Source: Sporomusaceae bacterium FL31
GTDB taxonomy: Bacteria; Bacillota; Negativicutes; DSM-1736; Dendrosporobacteraceae
Reading direction: 5' to 3'
Length of the DNA: 64,000 bases
NCBI GenBank assembly: GCA_003990955.1
Contig: BIFV01000006.1
Span: forward strand, 84,036-148,035
Under the pieces are notes generated by a model, which saw only the letters and a list, made by a program, of their open reading frames with translations, was not told where the DNA came from and searched no databases. Position numbers and translations under genes: made by a program. Shown piece by piece: positions 45,828 to 55,962 of this stretch; positions within the stretch are counted from its first letter, which is position 1, and each line of letters starts with the position of its first letter.

Positions 45828-48080
45828 CTATTTGCTCCTTTCTCTTGCGATAGCCGCTTGTCCTAACGCAAGACCGCCATCGTTAGTGGGAACCTGATGA
45901 TTCAGCAGGACAGTAAACCTGTCGTTCGCCATGCCGAGAATATGACTCAATAGCGTCATATTCTGAAACACCCCGCCACTTAAAGCCACCTTGCGAATCC
46001 CCGTAGTTTGATAAATACGCTCAATCATCTCCAAGGTAGCTGTCGCCAAGGTTAAGTGAAATGAAGCTGCGAGTTCTCCCGGATTAACTTTATGTTGTAA
46101 AGCTTCTGCCATACCGGCAAATGTAGGCCTAAAATCCAATTCAGCCACCTGGCCTTCCGAAATTGAATAAGGCAACAGCCATCCCCGCGCACCTGATGCT
46201 GCCAATTCAAGGTCGACCGCTGCCTGTCCCTCATAGCGGATAGAGGGACGAAGTCCCAATATCCCGGCAGCAATATCAAAAAGCCTCCCTGCCCCGCAGG
46301 CTAACGGGCTATTGATTCCTTTATTAGCAGCTTCCACCATCAGCTGCCAGTTCTCAGGAATATTCCGGTTTAGGGGAATATCCATTCGAATAAAATCGTT
46401 TCCAAACAGCTCATGCAGCATCCATGCAGCTTGCCGCCATGGCTCTTGAATAGCCTTAGCCCCTCCAGGCAGCGTCAGGTAACGTGAGTGTGCTGCTCTT
46501 GTAAAGCTGCTGCAATCAGCCACCATAAACTCACTGCCCCATAAATGCCCGTCTTCACCATATCCGGTTCCATCAAAAGCAACACCAATTACGGATTCAT
46601 TGACCCCATGCTCAGCCAAAACACTGGCAATATGCGCATGATGATGCTGTACGGCTATCTTAGGGAGCTCCAACATCTGCGCATACTTTGTTGACAGATA
46701 ATCGGGATGCATATCATGAACCACAAATTCTGGTTTAGTATCAAACAACCGTGTATAGTGCTCAATCGTGCCCGCATAGCATTCCAAAGTGGCTAAGTTC
46801 TCTAAATCACCGATATGAGGACTTAAGAAAGCAGACTTCTGTTTAGTGAAACAGAATGTATTCTTCAATTCTCCGCCGCAAGCTAAAACTTGCGGTCCCT
46901 CCCCGGACAGAGCAATAGGTGCCGGTGCATAACCACGACTGCGGCGCAAGATGGTTGGCTTATTTCGGATAACCCGTGCAACAGAGTCATCAATACGGGT
47001 ATAGATCGGCCGATTATGAATAAGAAAATAATCAGCAATACCTGCTAATCGATTTCGGGCATCATCATCTTGATAAGCAATCGGTTCATCACAACCATTG
47101 CCGCTGGTCATCACCCAAATATCCTCTGATTCCATCAAGATCCAGTGTATCGGAGCATAGGGCAGCATAACACCAAGATAAGGATTTCCTGGTGCTATTG
47201 CTTGTGCCAAATCATAGCAGCAGCCTTTCTCCAGCAAAACAATCGGCTTAACTGCGCCAGCCAGCAGCCGCTCTTCCTCCTTAGAAACATTACAATGCCG
47301 CCGCACTGTACTCAAGTCGCTGCACATGACTGCAAAAGGCTTATCCTCACGGAATTTTCGCTGTCTTAGTAATGTGACCGCTTGATTATCCTCAGCGTTG
47401 CAAACCAAATGGTAACCGCCAATACCTTTGATTGCCAAAATAGCTCCGTTCGTGATAAATTGGCGAGCCATAGCCACAGGGTCACCGGTAACAAGCTCTC
47501 CTGATTTGGTGATTAATTGATAAGACGGACCGCAGGCCGGGCAGGCATTAGGCTGAGCATGAAACCTTCGGTCAGCTGGGTTTCTATACTCGGACTGGCA
47601 ATGTGAACACATTGTGAACTCACTCATGGTCGTACTGCTACGATCATAGGGCAGCTCTTTAATGATTGAGTAACGCGGTCCGCAATTGGTGCAATTTATA
47701 AAAGGATAAAAAAGTCTGCGGTTCCATGCCTGTTTAATTTCTCGCTGGCAATCTGAACAAGTAGCAATATCGGGAGATACCAGCACAGACCGACTACTCA
47801 TTGCTACACTTTTTTTTATATCAAATCTTGTTTCCCCTTCTATTGCAACAGGCTCAGTTGTTACACCAGCAATACTTGCCTGTGGCGGCGCCTCTGCTCT
47901 CAAGGCATTCAGAAAGCGGCTTAGCATTTCCGGCTTTCCTTCCACTTCAATTTGTACCCCATTTGCATGATTAAGCACCCAGCCCGCCAAATCAAACTTA
48001 TGTGCCAAATGATAGACAAACGGGCGAAAACCAACCCCTTGCACGATACCCGTAACGCACAGTCTTAACCTTTCCATCAT
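45828..48080 (-). CDS. hypF: Carbamoyltransferase HypF
   Basis: About 750 residues, normal length. An N-terminal acylphosphatase domain has VTGIVQGVGFRPFVYHLA. Two zinc-finger pairs (CSDCQ..CTNCGPRYS and CSHCQ..CPACGPSYQ) follow, then a YrdC-like domain (IKGIGGYHLVCNA, LRQRKFREDKPFAVM). A Kae1-like C-terminal domain has the metal histidines HHHAHIASVLAEHG and ALSGGVFQN. It uses carbamoyl phosphate and ATP to form the carbamoyl group passed to HypE. ATG 48080 is preferred, with AGGTGG 5 nt upstream. It is the first gene of the hyp operon. hypA and hypB (nickel insertion) are not in this cluster. Confidence 0.94.
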   Translation of the reverse strand: MMERLRLCVTGIVQGVGFRPFVYHLAHKFDLAGWVLNHANGVQIEVEGKPEMLSRFLNALRAEAPPQASIAGVTTEPVAIEGETRFDIKKSVAMSSRSVLVSPDIATCSDCQREIKQAWNRRLFYPFINCTNCGPRYSIIKELPYDRSSTTMSEFTMCSHCQSEYRNPADRRFHAQPNACPACGPSYQLITKSGELVTGDPVAMARQFITNGAILAIKGIGGYHLVCNAEDNQAVTLLRQRKFREDKPFAVMCSDLSTVRRHCNVSKEEERLLAGAVKPIVLLEKGCCYDLAQAIAPGNPYLGVMLPYAPIHWILMESEDIWVMTSGNGCDEPIAYQDDDARNRLAGIADYFLIHNRPIYTRIDDSVARVIRNKPTILRRSRGYAPAPIALSGEGPQVLACGGELKNTFCFTKQKSAFLSPHIGDLENLATLECYAGTIEHYTRLFDTKPEFVVHDMHPDYLSTKYAQMLELPKIAVQHHHAHIASVLAEHGVNESVIGVAFDGTGYGEDGHLWGSEFMVADCSSFTRAAHSRYLTLPGGAKAIQEPWRQAAWMLHELFGNDFIRMDIPLNRNIPENWQLMVEAANKGINSPLACGAGRLFDIAAGILGLRPSIRYEGQAAVDLELAASGARGWLLPYSISEGQVAELDFRPTFAGMAEALQHKVNPGELAASFHLTLATATLEMIERIYQTTGIRKVALSGGVFQNMTLLSHILGMANDRFTVLLNHQVPTNDGGLALGQAAIARERSK

Positions 48081-48376
48081 AATTCCCACCTATCAGAATA
48101 GAACAGCCTGCTTAGTCTAATCAGCCTGCTGTGCTCTGCAATTTGTGACCAACATCCTATAATAGAATATTCCCAATTCCAGACACCCGTAATCCGCATT
48201 GATTACACTCGAATTTTAGCTTTGAATACACTTCGAAAGCTTTAATGATTTAAGATATTCACACACTCCCGCACTTGGCTAAAGTACGCCTGCAGTTATA
48301 TGTAAATGCTTGCTCACACGCTTACTTGATTCGGAAATCAATCTTAATAAAAGTCTAGCTTAAACATAATCGGAAA
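48081..48376. other. hyp operon upstream region
   Basis: No gene is seen. It should hold the hypF promoter. A 6-6-6 inverted repeat GTAATC-CGCATT-GATTAC lies at 48189-48206, about 110 bp upstream of hypF. No good -35/-10 pair or sigma-54 box was found. Confidence 0.35.
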
Positions 48377-48426
48377 AATGAACGGGACCCGCCAGCCACG
48401 CAAATGGCTAACGGGTCCCGTTCATT
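48377..48426 (-). terminator. Terminator after GGDEF-EAL gene
   Basis: 15-bp stem AATGAACGGGACCCG/CGGGTCCCGTTCATT plus an inner CCAGCCA/TGGCTA pairing, just past the stop codon. Confidence 0.85.
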
Positions 48427-48438
48427 GCTCTAATAAGC

Positions 48439-50586
48439 TTACTTGTCACAGAACTCCTCTAAAAATTGAATCAATAGTTCACTCGGAAGAGGCCGGCTGA
48501 AATAATAGCCTTGAACTCTATCCCCAAAAGCAGCAAAAACGAGATTAAACTGCTCAACTGTTTCTACACCTTCGACAACAACTTCCATTCCTAAAACATG
48601 CGCCAATTTGATAATTGTCCTGATAATTTCTGCTTGCTCACCGCTTTTTTCCTGTAAAAAAGCTTTATCAATCTTCAGTACATTAAAGGGCAGCACACGC
48701 AAACGTGTCAGGGATGAATATCCGGTGCCAAAATCATCAAGTGCTAATCTTATCCCCATATTCCGAATCTGATTGAGCTTATTTTTACACAGGTCCAGTG
48801 AGTTCATAAATAGAGATTCAGTGATTTCCAACTCCAGGAATTGCGGTGACAATCCGGTTTGGGCCAGTACTGTCCTGATCTGACTAATAAAATCAGATTG
48901 CTCCACCTGCTTGGTTGACATATTCACTGTTACATAAACTTCATAATATCCCAACTCGTGAAGGTGCCTGCAAAATTTGCAGGCTTCTGTTAATACCCAC
49001 TGTCCGATAGGAATGATCAGTCCACTTTCTTCAGCAATCGGAATAAACTCAACCGGTGATATCGGCTTCTCACCGGGTCGATTCCAGCGCAGCAAAGCCT
49101 CAATGGCCACTGGTTTATTACGGGCAATATCGAATTGAGGCTGATAGAAGAGTTCCAGTTGATTATTTTCTAAGGCCTTGGCCAGCGAACGCTCCAGCTT
49201 AATACGACGCAAAATTGCTTCATGCATGGAAGGAGCAAACCGTGAATAACCATTTCCGTTCTCCTTGCCTTCTTTTGCATTATACATCGCCGTATCGACC
49301 TTGCTTAACAGACTGTCCAAATCCAAGCCATCCTGGGGATAGACGGCAATCCCCAAACTGCCAGTCACATAGAAAGTATCATCCTGAAAGACGTAGGGAC
49401 ACGCCGTTTCCTGTAAGATTTTTTCCGCCAACACTTCCGCTTCATCCCCGGTAACACTTGGAATAACAATGATAAATTCGTCGCCGCCTAGACGAAATAT
49501 TCTCCCCTTTTCAGGTAAAGCCTGGTTGATCCGAGCACCTGTCTGCATAAGAAGTTTATCCCCGCTCGAATGCCCAAACAAATCATTGACCCGTTTAAAA
49601 TCATTTAAATCCAAAAACATGACAGCACCGTAGGAATGACCGGCTGCAGCTGCTTCGAGCTCAGCTTTAAACCACTCTTCTAAATAGGCCCGATTGGGTA
49701 AGTTGGTTAAAGGATCAGAATAGGCGAGTCGATGTACCTCGGCTACCCGTTCTCTGAGTGCAAGCCGGTCAGTTCTTAGCATTTCCAGCATATTTTGCAC
49801 TTTTTCGATTAATTGTTCGGGCTCTGCCTTGCCCTCGAAAGACTGTACTGCCGTTGTATTAGGCAGGGCTGCATGGTTTTGGTCAAACTCTTGAAATACA
49901 CTCGACATTGTGGAAAAACAGCGCAGCAGTGGGTACAAAAAATAATACTGCATGCTTAAAATGACTGTAAAAATAAAAAAGCTTAACAAAACCAGCCTCT
50001 TTAGTAAGGTATTTACACTTGCTTCAATGTCATCCACATACATTCCAGTGCCAAGATAGCACTCTAACTCCGGTATTCCTACGACATAAGACAATTTTTT
50101 CTGAGTCGGTGCATTCTCAGTCCGTGATTCATAGTAAAAAACAAAACCACCGCCGGCTTGAGCTGTTTGCCGTAATTCCTGAGTAATAGCCGTACCATCT
50201 AAATCCCGGCGCTGCATTTGGTAGGTTCCCACTTTGTCCGGCTTGTAAGGTTCGACAAGAATATAGCCTTCATAGGAAGCGAAAAACACAAAATTAGGAC
50301 CTGATCCATCTGTATACACAAAACGGTTTAAAAGTTCTGCTGCTTTAACTCGCGCTTCCCCCATCGTAATGCGGCCTTGCCGCCGCTCTTCAACAATGGG
50401 GCTGATGGCATTCTCAGCCAAAGAGACAATGTGCTGCAATTCATGCTTGCGAGTAAGATAACTATCTTCAGAGAATGCGCGCAGATAAATTGATATCCCC
50501 GCTCCAAAGCCCACAATGAGAACAAGAAGCGACGCGACGAATCGAACCGACACATTTGAAAATCCAGCTGTTAATTTTGTCCACAT
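48439..50586 (-). CDS. Membrane GGDEF-EAL protein with extracytoplasmic Cache sensor
   Basis: 715 residues. TM1 (FVASLLVLIVGFGAGISIYL) precedes a periplasmic Cache_2-type domain (about 30-195, with FASYEGYILVEPYKPDKVG and GTGMYVDDIEASV) and TM2 (LVLLSFFIFTVILSMQYYFL). The GGDEF domain (about 285-445) keeps RLGGDEF, but its inhibitory RxxD site is missing (PEKG there). The EAL domain (about 460-710) keeps EALLRW, EITES, DDFGTGYSSL, KIDKAF, EGVET and QGYYFSRP. Both c-di-GMP synthesis and hydrolysis are possible. ATG 50586 sits 9 nt after GGAG; the upstream PhnD-like gene ends 6 bp before it, so the two proteins probably form one signalling unit. Confidence 0.9.
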   Translation of the reverse strand: MWTKLTAGFSNVSVRFVASLLVLIVGFGAGISIYLRAFSEDSYLTRKHELQHIVSLAENAISPIVEERRQGRITMGEARVKAAELLNRFVYTDGSGPNFVFFASYEGYILVEPYKPDKVGTYQMQRRDLDGTAITQELRQTAQAGGGFVFYYESRTENAPTQKKLSYVVGIPELECYLGTGMYVDDIEASVNTLLKRLVLLSFFIFTVILSMQYYFLYPLLRCFSTMSSVFQEFDQNHAALPNTTAVQSFEGKAEPEQLIEKVQNMLEMLRTDRLALRERVAEVHRLAYSDPLTNLPNRAYLEEWFKAELEAAAAGHSYGAVMFLDLNDFKRVNDLFGHSSGDKLLMQTGARINQALPEKGRIFRLGGDEFIIVIPSVTGDEAEVLAEKILQETACPYVFQDDTFYVTGSLGIAVYPQDGLDLDSLLSKVDTAMYNAKEGKENGNGYSRFAPSMHEAILRRIKLERSLAKALENNQLELFYQPQFDIARNKPVAIEALLRWNRPGEKPISPVEFIPIAEESGLIIPIGQWVLTEACKFCRHLHELGYYEVYVTVNMSTKQVEQSDFISQIRTVLAQTGLSPQFLELEITESLFMNSLDLCKNKLNQIRNMGIRLALDDFGTGYSSLTRLRVLPFNVLKIDKAFLQEKSGEQAEIIRTIIKLAHVLGMEVVVEGVETVEQFNLVFAAFGDRVQGYYFSRPLPSELLIQFLEEFCDK

Positions 50587-50592
50587 ATCCAA

Positions 50593-51501
50593 TTACTCCT
50601 GCTTCATGCCCAGTTCATGAACGATATCCCTAATAATATTATATTGTTGATCTTCGGCGGGAACAAAGCCTTTGACTAAATCATTTCCATACATCCCTAA
50701 AGCCGATTTATTTTCCTTGGCTACTTCGAAAAAAGCCTGTTTGATCTTAACTAAGAGTGCTGAAGGGAGCCCTTCTCGATAGGCCCAGGCAGAGGTAGGA
50801 ATGGCTGGCGACTGAGCAATAATACGAACGTCTTTTTCGCCAATAACCCCTTTTTGCTGCAAACTAACTAAAATAGCATCAGACACTGCAGCAGCTTCAA
50901 TTTGCTGCTTTTTTACTGCTAAGATAGCCGCATCATGGCTTCCGCTAAACTCTACCCTGCCTAAATCCTGATCTGCATGGATCCCCTGCTTCTTAAGCAT
51001 AGCCTTTGGAATCAAATACCCGGAAGTCGATGCCTTGTCCACAAAAGCCACTGTATGCCCTGGCAATTGCTCAATCGAATGGATGTTGCTTGCCGGATGA
51101 ACAATCCAAACACTATGATAGGTAGTCCCTTCGCGGATATTATCATCGGTGGCAAAAGCTCGCGCACCAGCCTTTTCGGCAGCAAGTACATACGAAAATG
51201 GGCCAAACCAGGCAATATCCAGCTTTCCCTGTTTCATTTTATCAATAATGCCTTCATAATCATCCGCGACATACAACTCCACATTACAGCCGGTTTTGCG
51301 GCCTAAGTAGTCCATAAATTGAGCAAATTGATCCGTGGTTTTTGCCTTACTTTCAGCCGGAACTGCTCCAACTCTCAATATTGGCTGCTTTACCTCAGAT
51401 TTAGCTGATTGAACTTCGCTCAAACCGCAGCCGCTCAATAGTAAGAAGCCCATGATGACGACCACGAAAAAAACAAATAATTTATAAATGCTTATTCTCA
51501 T
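50593..51501 (-). CDS. PhnD-like periplasmic binding lipoprotein (signalling partner)
   Basis: About 302 residues with a lipoprotein signal (hydrophobic FVVVIMGFLLLSGC, lipobox LLSGC). A PhnD-type phosphate/phosphonate-binding fold follows, with RVGAVPAESKAKTTDQFAQF, DIAWFGPFSYVLA, AFVDKASTSGYLIP and SGSHDAAILAV. The family binds oxyanions such as phosphonate or phosphite. No ABC permease or ATPase gene is adjacent. Instead it is followed directly by a Cache-GGDEF-EAL gene, suggesting ligand sensing rather than uptake (inference, by analogy to binding-protein/GGDEF-EAL pairs). ATG 51501 is preferred over the GTG at 51525. Confidence 0.85.
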   Translation of the reverse strand: MRISIYKLFVFFVVVIMGFLLLSGCGLSEVQSAKSEVKQPILRVGAVPAESKAKTTDQFAQFMDYLGRKTGCNVELYVADDYEGIIDKMKQGKLDIAWFGPFSYVLAAEKAGARAFATDDNIREGTTYHSVWIVHPASNIHSIEQLPGHTVAFVDKASTSGYLIPKAMLKKQGIHADQDLGRVEFSGSHDAAILAVKKQQIEAAAVSDAILVSLQQKGVIGEKDVRIIAQSPAIPTSAWAYREGLPSALLVKIKQAFFEVAKENKSALGMYGNDLVKGFVPAEDQQYNIIRDIVHELGMKQE

Positions 51502-51699
51502 AAGATAACTCTTTCCTTCTCTCACAGAAGCAATCTACATATTTGCCAATAGTAACACAATCTTACCAAAGAATTTAAGCACTCAATGTTAAATCATTGT
51601 TAAATTTAGTTACGTCTCGTGTCACTAAGAAGCAGCCAGCCACCGCAAGTAAGTACTTATGATCGCTAAATATTGTCTCCGCAAGATGGATAGGTGAGA
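51502..51699. other. Upstream region of PhnD/GGDEF-EAL operon
   Basis: No gene is seen. The A/T-rich part (51540-51620) probably holds the promoter. A near-direct repeat AATGTTAAAT/CATTGTTAAAT lies near 51587-51606. No riboswitch fold was recognised. Confidence 0.3.
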
Positions 51700-51723
51700 C
51701 AAAAACCCGCGATGATTCGCGGG
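51700..51723 (-). terminator. Terminator after chemoreceptor gene
   Basis: 7-bp GC-rich stem CCCGCGA/TCGCGGG followed on the minus strand by TTTTTGTC. Confidence 0.7.
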
Positions 51724-51802
51724 CTCTCTAAATAAAATGAATGGAGCATAAAATAAAATCAGCCGACAGCTTACCCACCTCAAGCTGCACTCTTGAATGT
51801 GA

Positions 51803-53800
51803 TTATGATATTTTAAACTGACTAACCGAGCAATGTAAATCTTCAGCCAACTTGGCTAACTCTTGACTAAATGCGGCTATTTGTTCCATGGCTGCTGATT
51901 GCTCTTCAGTTGCCGCTGACACCGTATGGGTTTGATCAGATGCTTGATGGCTAATTTGCTCAATGGTTTTAATTGAAGCAACGACTTGTTGACTGCCACC
52001 TGCTGTTTGCTGAATAGAGATTGAGATATCTTTGATTTGAGCTGACATATTATTGATCAGAACCACAATATCTTCAAATGACTGGCCTGCATGATTGATG
52101 ACTTCACTACCTATTTTCACTTCAGAAGTTCCTTGTGCCATTGCACTTACGGCACTTTCCGTATCAACTTGTATTTCATTGATTAATGCTGCAATCTGTT
52201 TAGCAGCTTCCTGTGACTGTTCGGCCAGCTTTCGCACTTCATCAGCAACAACAGCAAATCCTCTCCCATTTTCACCTGCCCTGGCAGCCTCTATGGCAGC
52301 ATTCAATGCTAACAAATTTGTCTGGCCAGCGATATTAGCAATGGTGTCGACAATCTGACCAATTTCTTTTGACCGGTTTCCTAACTGTGAGACAACTTGT
52401 GCCGACTGCAAGACTGTTTTTTCGATACTGGCAATTTGTTTGATTGCAGCCTCTAACGCAGAACTTCCCGACCTGGCTGCCGATGCAGTTTGCTCTGAAA
52501 TTCTTGTTACACCATTCGTATTCTGAGCAACTTGCTGAATGCTATTGGACATTTGCTCAATCACAGAAACGGTCGCATCAACCGTCCCAGCCTGTGTTGC
52601 TACACCATTTGCAACATCGCTGATCGAGCAAGCGACTTGTGTGGTAGCTTGAGCTGATTGTTCGGCACTGGCATGAAGCTCTTGGGCTGAAGCCGCCACC
52701 TGCTCAGAATTTGACTTAATTTTATTGACAATATCAATTAATCCTATCCGTGTTTTTTCCAGTGATGCTGCCAATTGCTTTACCTCATCTGACCCTGTAG
52801 CGAGGAACTTCTGACTCAAGTCGCCCTGCGACATTTGATCTGCAATCATCGCAATAGCCTTTAGCGGCCCAGCAATGCCTCTGGCCACAAAAACAGCAAC
52901 AATGGCAGCCAGTACTACGGCTATGCTAATCAGGATTGCAATCGTCAGCATCATTTTATTAATATTTGTCAGCAATTCGTCATAGGGTAAATACGTAATA
53001 ACTCCCCACTTTTGCGATTTCAAAGGCGCAAAAGCAATCACTGATTCCTGACCATTTGTTGAACTTGACAGAACCGCGCCAGCTTGACCACTAATAACAC
53101 TTTTAACATATTCTAAAGTTCCTACACTTTCGGTCTTAAGAACTTTTTCTTTGTCCGGATGAGCAATTAGGACACCTTTATTGTCCACGATGTCGACATA
53201 GCCAGTCTGACCAATGGCTGTTTTTTCAGCAATATCCCATAATGCTTTTAAACTAATGTCTGCGGCAAACACACCGACAATCTTACCAGTAGCATCTTTA
53301 ATTGGAGTAGATATTGTAACAGTTGGAGCCTTAGTAAATGATGATATGTAATTATCAGTAAAAAAAGTAGACCCTTTCATGGCTTCTTTAAAATATCCCC
53401 GGTCAGCTCGATTCGCCAAACTTCCCGACGTTCTGGCGATTTGCATTCCGGTTGTATCCATGACAAAAATTAATTCAAATTGAGGATTTTTTTGCTGCGC
53501 AACCAAAATCATATCCTTGATACTGGCAGCATCCATCGCGCGAGCAGTTGGCGCGTTGGCAAGAGTTTCCACAAGGCCTTGAGCATCAATCACAAATCGG
53601 TCAATTTCATTGCCAATATTGCTGGCAATGGTTTGATTACTCTGAAAAGCTTTTTGCTTGATGTCATTGATATTCATATAGATACTAATTCCACCAATAA
53701 CAAACGCAGTAATCAATGAAAATACCACTAGCAGTGCAATTAATTTGTTTTGTAAAGTATTAAAAATATTGCTAATAGGATTAACTCTCTTTGTTAGCAT
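51803..53800 (-). CDS. Methyl-accepting chemotaxis protein with dCache sensor
   Basis: 665 residues. TM1 ([20 protein letters not shown]), a dCache_1 extracytoplasmic domain (about 40-275, with [11 protein letters not shown] and [21 protein letters not shown]), TM2 ([20 protein letters not shown]), HAMP, and a long MCP signalling coiled coil. The hairpin tip reads [20 protein letters not shown], followed by [18 protein letters not shown]. dCache receptors of this type often bind amino acids; the ligand is unknown. No cheA/cheW genes are nearby. It is expressed from its own sigma-A promoter (53845-53873) and closed by a terminator. Confidence 0.93.
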   Translation of the reverse strand: MLTKRVNPISNIFNTLQNKLIALLVVFSLITAFVIGGISIYMNINDIKQKAFQSNQTIASNIGNEIDRFVIDAQGLVETLANAPTARAMDAASIKDMILVAQQKNPQFELIFVMDTTGMQIARTSGSLANRADRGYFKEAMKGSTFFTDNYISSFTKAPTVTISTPIKDATGKIVGVFAADISLKALWDIAEKTAIGQTGYVDIVDNKGVLIAHPDKEKVLKTESVGTLEYVKSVISGQAGAVLSSSTNGQESVIAFAPLKSQKWGVITYLPYDELLTNINKMMLTIAILISIAVVLAAIVAVFVARGIAGPLKAIAMIADQMSQGDLSQKFLATGSDEVKQLAASLEKTRIGLIDIVNKIKSNSEQVAASAQELHASAEQSAQATTQVACSISDVANGVATQAGTVDATVSVIEQMSNSIQQVAQNTNGVTRISEQTASAARSGSSALEAAIKQIASIEKTVLQSAQVVSQLGNRSKEIGQIVDTIANIAGQTNLLALNAAIEAARAGENGRGFAVVADEVRKLAEQSQEAAKQIAALINEIQVDTESAVSAMAQGTSEVKIGSEVINHAGQSFEDIVVLINNMSAQIKDISISIQQTAGGSQQVVASIKTIEQISHQASDQTHTVSAATEEQSAAMEQIAAFSQELAKLAEDLHCSVSQFKIS

Positions 53801-53844
53801 AAGATCTTCCTCCGTATTTCTACAAAAAATAACAATTTATGACT

Positions 53845-53873
53845 ATTATAATAAATTTTGGGCTACATTGTAA
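53845..53873 (-). promoter_or_regulatory. Sigma-A promoter of chemoreceptor gene
   Basis: Minus strand TTACAA (53873-53868), 17-nt spacer, TATAAT (53850-53845), about 45 nt before the start codon. Confidence 0.7.
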
Positions 53874-53924
53874 GTCATTATAAGTAAATATTTTGAAATT
53901 TAGAATTACACTTCGAATATAAAA

Positions 53925-53951
53925 AGCCAGCATGCTTCTAGCATGCTGGCT
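53925..53951 (-). terminator. Terminator after PilZ gene
   Basis: 11-bp stem AGCCAGCATGC/GCATGCTGGCT, loop TTCTA, then TTTTTATAT on the minus strand. Confidence 0.85.
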
Positions 53952-53990
53952 CTAATTCATCAAATATGGATATTTTTACCATATACATCA

Positions 53991-54341
53991 CTAACGAAGA
54001 TGCGATCCCTCACGAACACTTTGCCGCCATTGTTGATAAATAAGCTGATCCAATGTTTTGCGAGTCTCTGGGCACATATCAATAAACATACAACCATAAT
54101 TTGCTTCTTCCTGCCTCATAACGGCAATATGAACACACAGATTGCTCCATTCCAACGGAAAGCGCAACAAATAGCTTGTATTCAAATGCAAGGTGTCCAA
54201 ACACATCAAACGAATACCATCAAGGCTGACATCCTGCGCTTTTGCAGGCCATTGCTGAACCTGCAAACTATTGTCAGCTTCAATTGTCACCAGGAAGTCA
54301 ACAATTACGCGGATAAAGCCGCGTTTCTCGTAAGTAATCAT
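53991..54341 (-). CDS. PilZ domain protein (cyclic-di-GMP receptor)
   Basis: 116 residues forming a single PilZ domain. The N-terminal RxxxR-like motif is KRGFIRVIVDF at residues 6-16, and the D/N-x-S-x-x-G motif is DVSLDGIRLM near residue 38; together they are the c-di-GMP-binding signature. No extra output domain is present, so it must act by contacting a partner. It is monocistronic with a terminator at 53925 and lies next to the chemoreceptor and GGDEF-EAL genes, consistent with control of motility or surface behaviour (inference). Confidence 0.85.
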   Translation of the reverse strand: MITYEKRGFIRVIVDFLVTIEADNSLQVQQWPAKAQDVSLDGIRLMCLDTLHLNTSYLLRFPLEWSNLCVHIAVMRQEEANYGCMFIDMCPETRKTLDQLIYQQWRQSVREGSHLR

Positions 54342-54574
54342 CTACTTCACCACCTAAAACCCACGCCTCATTCATCATTCTGTAATCCAGAAATTGCTTC
54401 AGCTATAAAAACAGCATAGTTTATTTTTAGAATATCACAGCCCCACTTTGCAAATGTTGCGATGCTGTTAAGTTTTTGTTAATTATTCCTTTTTTTTACA
54501 TAATTTCCTTTTCTTCACACTAACTATTTAACAGAAGCAGTTTGACGGCAAGTGATTGGTAGATAAGAAATTGA

Positions 54575-55753
54575 CTACCGATTCTCGTAACCAAACAATA
54601 GTCTGCATAAAATGGCATGGTTTAAAGATTGACTCGGATTTAATCCTGTCAATTCTTTTAATTTCTCGATGCGAAAGACAAGAGTATTACGATGAATAAA
54701 GAGCGCTTTTGCTGTGCTCGAAACATTGAGATTATGATCAAGCAACATATTGATGGTATTTTTCATATCATATTTAAATCCAAGATTGCTTTCAATCTTT
54801 GCTTTTAACATTCTTGACGCACTGCAAGTTTCAAGCGCCCCCGGAACTCTGACCAAGTAAGCAGCAAGAATATCAAAATCATAAATTGAAGCAACCGCTG
54901 AGCTGGACGCATGCGTATTTTGTGAGAAATCAGCTTCCAGATAGGAGCGATGGAATTCAGCTAATGAATTTGTCCAACTGCCTATTCCAAGACAAAGCCC
55001 CTTAGGGCCTTCAGGAAATTCCAATCGATGAATCACTTCAGTACCCCATTGACAAAAATGCTGCGGCAATGTTTCAACAGGAAAATGCTTTAGGAAAATT
55101 AACTCAGTCTCAGTAAACACAAATAGATCATTCGAGTTGATGAGTTCTGAAGTTTCGATAACCTGAGTGAGTTTATCTCTGGTTCTGGCTGTTACCAAAT
55201 CAGGTGGTCCATATTGATGCAGCGCATCTTCCAAAATTGCTTCAACATTAACAACCGCAACAATGCGCGGTAATTCTAGATTAAACCTCAGCAAGCTAGC
55301 CATTTTGGTGATTTGCTTGGAGTTTTCGTTATAACGCTCTGAAAGCAGCAGTTGAACAAACTGCTCCCGTAATTGTAAGTTCGCCCGAAATGCGGCGATC
55401 ATACTTTCCCGTTCCAAAATCAGTTCAGTCACCATTTTGACTAGCTGAGCCGTATTTCTAACCAAGTCCGGGTGCCCGGAAATTCCTACAACACCAACAA
55501 CTTTCTTATCCAGCACAATAGGCCAATTGAGTCCAGGCAGTGCTCCCGGATAGTGCTCGACATTTTCAGGAGATATCTCGACCACTTTTCCAGTTTCAAT
55601 CACCTCCATAGCTCCTTGGTGATAGGTATTCAGTCTTTTTTTCTGACCTGATCCCATAATGATGCCCGAACTGTTCATAATATTGATATTTTGCTGAACT
55701 GTTGCCATGATAACATCAACAATTTGTTGTGCCAACTCTGCAGTAATGATCAT
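54575..55753 (-). CDS. CdaR-family sugar-diacid-type transcriptional regulator
   Basis: 392 residues. The N-terminal sugar-diacid recognition domain (about 5-135) has the typical MNSSGIIMGSG, RLNTYHQGAMEVIETG and GVVGISGHPDLVRNTAQLVKMV. A central GGDEF-like/CdaR region follows, and a C-terminal PucR-type helix-turn-helix (LNVSSTAKALFIHRNTLVFRIEKL). In E. coli and related bacteria CdaR activates glucarate/galactarate/glycerate genes. Here it is divergent from glycerate kinase, its probable target, with glycerate or a sugar diacid as likely effector. Confidence 0.9.
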   Translation of the reverse strand: MIITAELAQQIVDVIMATVQQNINIMNSSGIIMGSGQKKRLNTYHQGAMEVIETGKVVEISPENVEHYPGALPGLNWPIVLDKKVVGVVGISGHPDLVRNTAQLVKMVTELILERESMIAAFRANLQLREQFVQLLLSERYNENSKQITKMASLLRFNLELPRIVAVVNVEAILEDALHQYGPPDLVTARTRDKLTQVIETSELINSNDLFVFTETELIFLKHFPVETLPQHFCQWGTEVIHRLEFPEGPKGLCLGIGSWTNSLAEFHRSYLEADFSQNTHASSSAVASIYDFDILAAYLVRVPGALETCSASRMLKAKIESNLGFKYDMKNTINMLLDHNLNVSSTAKALFIHRNTLVFRIEKLKELTGLNPSQSLNHAILCRLLFGYENR

Positions 55754-55891
55754 CGCTGTCTCTCACCCCGTAATTCTAACTGTAAATATTAACTATTAAT
55801 TTCGTAAATATAGCACTCTGAATCGCTGACCATTGTGCAAATTAACCAATATAACCGATCTAATTGGTACAATTGTTGTAATTTCAGATAA

Positions 55892-55919
55892 TTGAAATAG
55901 TTCCATTATATAGTAGAAT
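55892..55919 (+). promoter_or_regulatory. Candidate promoter of glycerate kinase operon
   Basis: TTGAAA (55892-55897), 16-nt spacer, TAGAAT (55914-55919), about 44 nt before the start codon. It lies in the intergenic region shared with the divergent CdaR gene. Confidence 0.55.
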
Positions 55920-55962
55920 TTTGAGTAAAACAAGTTACTACAAACTAAGGACGTGATTGGTC

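Noticed and set aside
48189..48206. FNR/CRP-type operator upstream of the hyp operon
   Set aside because: The inverted repeat GTAATC-N6-GATTAC does not match TTGAT-N4-ATCAA; left as an unassigned repeat.
50593..51501. PhnD-like gene as part of a phosphonate ABC transporter
   Set aside because: No permease or ATPase gene is adjacent; the only partner is the GGDEF-EAL gene.
53943..54419. 158-codon plus-strand frame opposite the PilZ gene
   Set aside because: The minus-strand frame has the PilZ signature and its own terminator; the plus-strand frame runs through that terminator hairpin.
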